Assembly: GCA_037141055.1 (NCBI GenBank)
Contig: JBAXDH010000006.1
Location: 1 to 64,000, forward strand
Source: CAIVAT01 sp037141055
Lineage (GTDB): Bacteria > Bacteroidota > Bacteroidia > Bacteroidales > FEN-979
DNA length: 64,000 nucleotides
Direction: 5' to 3'
Below, piece by piece: positions 19,067-23,934 of this stretch; position 1 is the first letter of the stretch, and every line of letters starts with the position of its first letter. The translations under genes were made by a program, and so were the position numbers. The notes beneath the pieces are model-generated. The model was not told the DNA's origin, searched no databases, and was given only the letters and a program-made list of their open reading frames with translations.

Positions 19067-19570
19067 ATGCTTCCCATGCCAACAAGGTTTATTTTATTAT
19101 GTCTTTTGCTTCTCTTGCAACCTGGAATATTTGCACAAACATCAGGCAACATCCGTGCTTCAGCCACAGTTGTCGAAGCAACAGACATCCTGTTGATACC
19201 GATGAAGGACATGGTCATCGATGAAACATCAGCACGCGATGGCATACTGGACATCTCCCCAATTACGGATGTAAAAGCGGGGAAGATACTGGTCAAGGGC
19301 AGGAGCAATTCCAGCGTGCGGTTATCCTACCTGAATGAAATGTCTCTGGTAAATACAACTGGGGAAGGAACGGTGGTGTGTAAGTATGTAATTAGTGGAT
19401 TCAAGTCTGATAATCAAGCTGCTTCCCAGTTGCTCGACCAGGTTGAACGAATTGTACAGTTTAGCGAAAAGGGAGAGTTTTACCTCTGGCTGGGAGGGAA
19501 GGTTAATCTTTCCCGTGCCAGGCCCGGCAATTATGATGGTGAATTCACAATTCAAATTGAATATATCTGA
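19067..19570 (+). CDS. Secreted DUF4402-like / pilin-like protein 1
   Basis: A 167-residue protein with a clear signal peptide (residues 1-about 24, ending GIFAQ). The mature part is all-beta in pattern and opens with SGNIRASATVVEATDILLIP, similar in layout to the start of the DUF4402 proteins downstream. It ends in PGNYDGEFTIQIEYI, which fits the closing strand of chaperone-usher pilins (Gly, aromatic, alternating hydrophobics, Tyr at or near the end). It starts 6 bases after the giant T9SS gene stops and ends 1 base before the next gene, so translation is likely coupled. I infer a minor fibre or tip subunit; DUF4402 function is not established. An in-frame ATG at 19076 is an alternative start. 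Confidence 0.75.
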   Translation: MLPMPTRFILLCLLLLLQPGIFAQTSGNIRASATVVEATDILLIPMKDMVIDETSARDGILDISPITDVKAGKILVKGRSNSSVRLSYLNEMSLVNTTGEGTVVCKYVISGFKSDNQAASQLLDQVERIVQFSEKGEFYLWLGGKVNLSRARPGNYDGEFTIQIEYI

Positions 19571-19571
19571 A

Positions 19572-20177
19572 ATGAGATTGAACTTGGATAAGGTCCTGTC
19601 ATTGGTATTGTTGGTTTTTTTTGCCTGCGGTATTGAAATTCATGCCCAGCATGTTAGTTTCGGCACCTGGGCGGCAGGGGACATTGTGATCATGAAAGGA
19701 GTGCCGGAAACATTGAATTTCAATGATAAAAAGCAGGTCATTAATCCGGGGATCAGCCAAACGGTTACCATCAACCTGAATGATCCCCAGCCCGCTGTCC
19801 TGACCATTGAGGGCACAGAATACATGGATGTAACGGTATACATTGACGCCCCGGTTGTACTGGACCTTGATCCTGCAAACCAGATTCCGGTTGCAATTCG
19901 TTTCGCCTATTCTAACCTGGGTACACTCGATATGGCACTGGCTAAAAATCAGGCAATTGAGGTGCCTGTTGGCTTCAACACGGCCACTTTTCCCATTTTG
20001 AGACGAATCAACGGTCCGCCCGGTCCTCCTCCAACTCCGCCTTCCTCCGGTTATATCCCGCCCCGGAAAAAAGCATGGTTGTTTATTTATGGAACATTGG
20101 GGCCGGTAGGGAGTGTAAACGCCGGCATGTATAGCGGAATCGTCAATGTAACCGTTGAATACACGAAGAATAACTGA
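19572..20177 (+). CDS. Secreted pilin-like protein 2
   Basis: A 201-residue protein. I place the start at the ATG at 19572, just after the preceding stop, because it gives a signal peptide (MRLNLDKVLSLVLLVFFACG, ending HAQ at about residue 28). The mature part is beta-rich, with TVTINLNDPQPAVLTIEGTEYMDVTVYIDAP and a Pro-rich insert (about residues 149-167, NGPPGPPPTPPSS) that looks like a flexible loop. It ends in AGMYSGIVNVTVEYTKNN, the same closing-strand pattern as its neighbours but with four extra residues. It has no match I can name firmly; its position and ending suggest a fibre subunit of the locus. Confidence 0.7.
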   Translation: MRLNLDKVLSLVLLVFFACGIEIHAQHVSFGTWAAGDIVIMKGVPETLNFNDKKQVINPGISQTVTINLNDPQPAVLTIEGTEYMDVTVYIDAPVVLDLDPANQIPVAIRFAYSNLGTLDMALAKNQAIEVPVGFNTATFPILRRINGPPGPPPTPPSSGYIPPRKKAWLFIYGTLGPVGSVNAGMYSGIVNVTVEYTKNN

Positions 20178-20264
20178 TCCTCCCTGGGTTGAAATACCCG
20201 CTGAAAAGTTGAAATCCGGGATATTGAAATGAGATCACCGCTTAATTCATTAAAATTGACTGAC

Positions 20265-20819
20265 ATGAAATGTATAAACCCGCGCAAACTGAACCTGTCC
20301 TTCGGATTGATTATATTCGGGTGTGTCATGCTGACGTCGAATGGTTTTACCCAGTCGCTGAAAGTCAATATTAGGGTGAATTCCACCGTAGGAATGCGGC
20401 CTTCGATACCGTTTGAAGATATGCCGGAAAATAAAACGAAGACTTTGACAAAAGGAGAATCTTTGCAGAACCGATCAGTCAGTGGCATGGGAGCTTTCAC
20501 AATAACCGGCAAAGAAAATACGGATATGCTCATCCGGCTTGATGCCCCGCAGGTTCTTGTAAACAAGGAAAATCAAACGATGCCCTACCAGATGAAACTT
20601 GCCCTGGTTAACAATACTTCAGCGGACGTAAACAGCCTGAACTGGTCCAGCAATAAGAGCAATGTGTTTAAATTATCCAAAAGCCTTAACGAAGTGCAGC
20701 ATAAGAACCTGCGGGATGACGACTTTCAGGCTTCTCTTTATTTGAAGGGCACTGCTGATGTGTCGGCAAATTCAAAAAGCACCTTCGAAGGGAAGGTTAA
20801 ACTGACGATTGAATATTAA
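20265..20819 (+). CDS. Secreted pilin-like protein 3
   Basis: From the ATG at 20265 the protein has 184 residues; an in-frame ATG at 20229 would add 12. The signal peptide (LSFGLIIFGCVMLTSNGFTQ) ends near residue 30. The mature part begins SLKVNIRVNSTVGMRPSIPF and contains NTDMLIRLDAPQVLVNK, which parallels the MDVTVYIDAPVVLDL strand of the preceding protein. It ends FEGKVKLTIEY, with Tyr as the last residue, again the closing-strand pattern of chaperone-usher subunits. It is followed by a hairpin terminator at 20861, which closes the operon begun by the giant gene. Confidence 0.7.
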   Translation: MKCINPRKLNLSFGLIIFGCVMLTSNGFTQSLKVNIRVNSTVGMRPSIPFEDMPENKTKTLTKGESLQNRSVSGMGAFTITGKENTDMLIRLDAPQVLVNKENQTMPYQMKLALVNNTSADVNSLNWSSNKSNVFKLSKSLNEVQHKNLRDDDFQASLYLKGTADVSANSKSTFEGKVKLTIEY

Positions 20820-20860
20820 TCAGGCCATCAAACAGCAATATATTAATCTTTCAGCCATTG

Positions 20861-20893
20861 CCGGAGTTGCTACAAGATGCGGTTCCGGTTTTT
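20861..20893 (+). terminator. Intrinsic terminator after pilin-like gene 3
   Basis: CCGGAGTTGC (20861-20870) pairs with GCGGTTCCGG (20879-20888) with three G-T wobbles, loop of 8, then TTTTT. The left arm is the same as in the terminators after both DUF4402 genes. Confidence 0.75.
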
Positions 20894-21062
20894 CATTTAA
20901 TCAGGTTTTACCGTCAATAAGTCCAGTGTCACGAAAAAACCGATGCCGCACGTTGGTGCACATCCCTGAAATTACCGAATACACTCCATAGTTTAGAATA
21001 TTTTTCCCATTTTTGGAAATATTTTGAAGATTGAGTAATTTTAATGAGTTGATTATGTGATG

Positions 21063-21095
21063 TTTGTGATTTTGTGGCACGTTGGAATGATTTTG
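21063..21095 (+). promoter_or_regulatory. Promoter candidate of DUF4402 copy 1
   Basis: TTTG (21063-21066), a 21-base spacer, then TGATTTTG (21088-21095), one mismatch from TAnnTTTG. The block TTTTGTGGCAC(G/A)TTGGAATGATTTTGGTA is conserved before both DUF4402 genes although neighbouring bases have diverged, which suggests selection. The predicted leader is about 105 bases. A TGGCAC also recalls a sigma-54 -24 element, but no proper -12 GC follows at the right distance. Confidence 0.5.
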
Positions 21096-21202
21096 GTATT
21101 ACTCAATTCGTCAAAACATTCAAAATATCGTAACAGATCAAACCAAGACCCCAAAAAAGATAATTAACAATAAACCAAAAAACTAATCACAAAAACAAAC
21201 AA

Positions 21203-21509
21203 CAATTATGAAAACGACAATCAAATTATTTGCAGCATCAGCAATCATCTTCTGTTTTACTGCTAACCTGGAAGCTCAGAACAACCAGTCGGCCAACGCC
21301 AATCTCACGGCCTCTGCCAATGTAGCTGCAGCGGTTACGGTAGCCAAGACCACCGACCTGGCATTTGGAAATGTAACCCCGAATAATGTTAAAACGATAA
21401 ACACCGAAGGTACGGTTGTCAGTCCCGGAATTACCACAGGGGGAGAAGTAGTTGGTAAATTTGCACTGACCAAGAGTGCCAGCACCCAGGTAACCCTCGC
21501 TTTTTCACT
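21203..21509 (+). repeat. Perfect 307-bp repeat, copy A (5' part of DUF4402 gene 1)
   Basis: Bases 21203-21509 are identical to 22263-22569 by direct comparison. Outside these limits the copies differ often on both sides, including at silent sites. The offset of 1060 bases equals the spacing of the two genes. Confidence 0.95.
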
Positions 21510-21786
21510 TCCGACAAACTTAGTAGATGGATCATCACACAACCTGGCAATCTCATTCGCTGATTATTCCTCTTCAAAACTTGCAAAAATCACCAACGGC
21601 GGAGCAAGCCCGGATATTGCTTTCACCCCTGCCTCCGGAATTACAACAGCAAACACAAGTACTACTGCCTGGGCCTTTGCCGCAACGGGATTTGATGTTA
21701 ATATCGGCGGAACGGTATCTCCCATCGCAGGCCAGGTTGCCGGAACATATACAAACACTGTTACGCTTACTGCCACCTATAACTAA
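21208..21786 (+). CDS. DUF4402 secreted protein, copy 1 (candidate major fibre subunit)
   Basis: A 192-residue protein with a signal peptide (residues 1-23, ending NLEAQ). The mature part opens with a 14-20 residue Ala/Asn/Thr-rich alternating stretch (SANANLTASANVAAAVTVAK), then the DUF4402 pattern DLAFGNVTPN, a GGEVVGKFALTKSASTQVTLAFSLP core, and GGTVSPIAGQVAGTYTNTVTLTATYN at the end (last 26 residues). The ending Ala-Gly-Thr-Tyr-x-x-x-Val-x-Leu-x-x-x-Tyr is the closing strand seen in spore-coat-U/archaic chaperone-usher pilins, and the N-terminal alternating stretch could be a donor strand. It is very close to copy 2 at 22268; the first 302 coding bases are identical. It has its own promoter and terminator, as a highly expressed main subunit would. 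Confidence 0.85.
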   Translation: MKTTIKLFAASAIIFCFTANLEAQNNQSANANLTASANVAAAVTVAKTTDLAFGNVTPNNVKTINTEGTVVSPGITTGGEVVGKFALTKSASTQVTLAFSLPTNLVDGSSHNLAISFADYSSSKLAKITNGGASPDIAFTPASGITTANTSTTAWAFAATGFDVNIGGTVSPIAGQVAGTYTNTVTLTATYN

Positions 21787-21800
21787 TTTTCTGCCTGTGC

Positions 21801-21832
21801 CGGAGTTGCAACTTCCTGCAGCTCCGATTTTC
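21801..21832 (+). terminator. Intrinsic terminator after DUF4402 copy 1
   Basis: CGGAGTTGCA (21801-21810) pairs with TGCAGCTCCG (21817-21826), one G-T pair, loop of 6, followed by ATTTTC. Confidence 0.75.
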
Positions 21833-21854
21833 TGATAAATAAAGTAACAATGTG

Positions 21855-21890
21855 CGAGGGCGTCTCAAAAGGGCGCCCTCGTTTGCATTT
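21855..21890 (+). terminator. Second hairpin downstream of DUF4402 copy 1
   Basis: CGAGGGCG (21855-21862) pairs perfectly with CGCCCTCG (21874-21881), loop of 11, then TTTGCATTT. It may be a back-up terminator. Confidence 0.65.
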
Positions 21891-22124
21891 ATTACCATCA
21901 AGACAGCGCGGCATCATCATCGCATTGGTGGTGATAGAGAGCACCTGGCTTTACCTCATTCAGGTCATGCTGTAAAAAAGAATCCCGGGTCACGAACAAA
22001 CAGATGCTCCGGATTGGTTTTTATTCCTGGAATAATCGAAAATATTCTCAATTTGAGAATGTTATTTCCGTTTTTGGAGATTTTCGATGGATAAATATTT
22101 TTTAATATATTGATTGTGAGCATG

Positions 22125-22156
22125 TTGGTATTTTGTGGCACATTGGAATGATTTTG
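22125..22156 (+). promoter_or_regulatory. Promoter candidate of DUF4402 copy 2
   Basis: TTGG (22125-22128), a 20-base spacer, then TGATTTTG (22149-22156). It is the counterpart of the element before copy 1, with TGTGGCAC and TTGGAATGATTTTGGTA kept. Confidence 0.5.
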
Positions 22157-22262
22157 GTAAATACTAAATTCGTCAAACCATTCGAGATTTCTTAACAGAT
22201 CGAGCAAGGACAATCAAAGCGATAATTAACAACAAACAAAAAACTAATCATAAAAACCAAAG

Positions 22263-22569
22263 CAATTATGAAAACGACAATCAAATTATTTGCAGCATCA
22301 GCAATCATCTTCTGTTTTACTGCTAACCTGGAAGCTCAGAACAACCAGTCGGCCAACGCCAATCTCACGGCCTCTGCCAATGTAGCTGCAGCGGTTACGG
22401 TAGCCAAGACCACCGACCTGGCATTTGGAAATGTAACCCCGAATAATGTTAAAACGATAAACACCGAAGGTACGGTTGTCAGTCCCGGAATTACCACAGG
22501 GGGAGAAGTAGTTGGTAAATTTGCACTGACCAAGAGTGCCAGCACCCAGGTAACCCTCGCTTTTTCACT
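22263..22569 (+). repeat. Perfect 307-bp repeat, copy B (5' part of DUF4402 gene 2)
   Basis: Identical to 21203-21509. Immediately after 22569 the copies differ (ACTT versus ACTC, then many changes). Confidence 0.95.
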
Positions 22570-22846
22570 CCCGACGAACTTGGTTGACGGAGCATCACAC
22601 AACCTGGCAATCTCCTTCGAGGATTATTCAAGTTCAAAACTTGCAAAAATCACGGATGGCGGATCAAACCCGGATATTGCATTCACCCCTGCAACCGGAA
22701 TTACCACGGCAAACGCTGGTGCCACTGCCTGGGCATTTGCATCATCAGGATTTGATGTGAATATCGGCGGAACGGTATCTCCCATCGCAGGTCAGGTTGC
22801 CGGAACATATACAAACACAGTTACACTTACTGCAACTTATAATTAA
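22268..22846 (+). CDS. DUF4402 secreted protein, copy 2 (candidate major fibre subunit)
   Basis: A 192-residue paralogue of the product at 21208. Signal peptide, donor-strand-like N-terminus and first hundred residues are the same; the C-terminal half differs at about a dozen positions (for example ASHNLAISFEDY versus SSHNLAISFADY, and NAGATAWAFASS versus NTSTTAWAFAAT). The end AGTYTNTVTLTATYN is kept. The variable positions lie in what should be loops and strands of the exposed half, which fits diversification of surface subunits while the assembly part is kept uniform. It has its own promoter and terminator, and the chaperone gene follows about 190 bases later. Confidence 0.85.
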   Translation: MKTTIKLFAASAIIFCFTANLEAQNNQSANANLTASANVAAAVTVAKTTDLAFGNVTPNNVKTINTEGTVVSPGITTGGEVVGKFALTKSASTQVTLAFSLPTNLVDGASHNLAISFEDYSSSKLAKITDGGSNPDIAFTPATGITTANAGATAWAFASSGFDVNIGGTVSPIAGQVAGTYTNTVTLTATYN

Positions 22847-22859
22847 TTTTCTGCTCATT

Positions 22860-22895
22860 CCGGAGTTGCAGCATAACGCAACTCCGGTTTGTTCT
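22860..22895 (+). terminator. Intrinsic terminator after DUF4402 copy 2
   Basis: CCGGAGTTGC (22860-22869) pairs perfectly with GCAACTCCGG (22878-22887), loop of 8, then TTTGTTCTT. Confidence 0.85.
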
Positions 22896-22910
22896 TCTAC
22901 CTGAAAATTG

Positions 22911-22941
22911 AAAAAATCCCGGACTGGCTCCGGATTTTTTA
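22911..22941 (+). terminator. Second hairpin after DUF4402 copy 2
   Basis: AAAATCCcGGA near 22913 pairs with TCCGGATTTT near 22929-22938, with one bulged C and a T-run on the right side. The A-run on the left would let it work in either direction. Confidence 0.6.
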
Positions 22942-23040
22942 TTAAACTGCCTGACAATTGAAAGTTTTTGTAATTTCACGATGAAAATGGCAACCTTATA
23001 GAATCACTTTCGTATCAGACTAAATAAGTTCTATTAAGCC

Positions 23041-23916
23041 ATGATTCAATACAGAATAATACAAATTTTCATTAAATATTTTACCATGAGCAGCTTAAAA
23101 ACATTGATGATAGTTTTGGTATTCACCATGAGCTATACTGTTCTTCATGCGCAGTTGTCGATTTCTCCTCCATATGTTTCGGTCGACGGCAGAAGCGGAG
23201 TAGGGAACATATACATAACCAACAACTCAAGCCAGGCGCAGGAAGTTGAAATTTCATTTGCTTTTGGCTATCCGGGTTCTGATGAAGATGGGAACATCGT
23301 GATGAATTATACTGATTCAGCAGCGTATGCGATTTATGCAATGGATCCTGTTGTCCGTGCTTTTCCACGCACTTTTATTTTGCCTCCAAACCAGCAGCGT
23401 ACGGTCCGGGTACAGGTGAAACCATCTGCCGGGATGAAAGATGGCTTCTATTTTACAAGAGCTAAAATTCTTGCCAAACCGCAAACAGCAGAAGTTGCCA
23501 AACCTGTGTCAGAAGGCATCAGTACAAAAATCTCATTCAATTTCGAACAGGTCATCCCGGCCTTTTACAAACGTGGAAAAGTTACCACCGGACTGAAGAT
23601 TGAGAGTGTCGATGTTGCACAAAAGGACACGATGCTGATCATTAAGACCAACCTTAGCCGGACTGGTGAAGCCCCGTTTATCGGCAGTATGACCGCCAAA
23701 CTTCTGGACGCCAAGGGCAAAGTTATTGCAACCTCCCAGTCTTCCACAACAGCCTATTTCAAAGTTCTCCGCAGGCTTGATCTGGATATTGCAAAAGTTG
23801 CCAAAGGATCATACAAACTGGATGTTATCTTTGAAACCAAGCGGGGTGATATGGCAGTTGCTGATCTGGTGCAGGCACAACCAATTACACAGTCGGTAGA
23901 CGTGTTAATCAAATAG
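23041..23916 (+). CDS. PapD-like periplasmic pilus chaperone
   Basis: A 291-residue protein; the ATG at 23086 (MSSLKTLMIV) gives a better signal peptide ending LHAQ, so the mature protein is about 255 residues, close to the 220-240 of PapD-type chaperones. The N-terminal domain reads SISPPYVSVDGRSGVGNIYITNNSS split over two strands, then FPRTFILPPNQQRTVRVQVKPS and FYFTRAKIL, matching PapD's P-x-x-x-x-L-x-P-G-x-x-x-x-V-R and LFYFNLREIP segments, and QVIPAFYKRG at the G1-strand position of PapD's IKLFYRP. A second Ig-like domain follows. The PapD anchor residues Arg8 and Lys112 do not align with Arg/Lys here; Pro in the IPAFY segment recalls archaic-type chaperones. It lies 18 bases upstream of the usher-like gene, the usual pairing. 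PF00345 and structure prediction would settle it. Confidence 0.75.
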   Translation: MIQYRIIQIFIKYFTMSSLKTLMIVLVFTMSYTVLHAQLSISPPYVSVDGRSGVGNIYITNNSSQAQEVEISFAFGYPGSDEDGNIVMNYTDSAAYAIYAMDPVVRAFPRTFILPPNQQRTVRVQVKPSAGMKDGFYFTRAKILAKPQTAEVAKPVSEGISTKISFNFEQVIPAFYKRGKVTTGLKIESVDVAQKDTMLIIKTNLSRTGEAPFIGSMTAKLLDAKGKVIATSQSSTTAYFKVLRRLDLDIAKVAKGSYKLDVIFETKRGDMAVADLVQAQPITQSVDVLIK

Positions 23917-23934
23917 ACACACCTGAAAAGGAAA

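Larger units (their letters stand above)
20820..21207 (+). other. Intergenic cassette: terminator, then DUF4402 copy-1 promoter and leader
   Basis: This stretch has no credible gene. It holds a terminator hairpin (20861-20893), about 100 bases that resemble the sequence after DUF4402 copy 1 (for example GTCACGAA and the TTTTTGGA segment), a promoter candidate at 21063-21095, and a roughly 100-base A-rich leader ending CAATT just before the ATG. The same order recurs at 21787-22267, so this is the 5' part of a duplicated cassette. Confidence 0.65.
21787..22267 (+). other. Intergenic cassette between the two DUF4402 genes
   Basis: This region of 481 bases has no credible gene. In order it holds a terminator hairpin (21801-21832), a second strong hairpin (21855-21890), a diverged copy of the sequence upstream of DUF4402 copy 1, a promoter candidate (22125-22156) and an A-rich leader. 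Confidence 0.7.

Noticed and set aside
20809..20991. A 60-codon frame overlapping the end of pilin-like gene 3
   Set aside because: It runs through the terminator hairpin and has no recognisable pattern.
21071..21095. A true sigma-54 promoter before the DUF4402 genes
   Set aside because: TGGCAC matches the -24 element, but the -12 GC is absent at the required spacing in both copies; the TAnnTTTG-type reading fits better.
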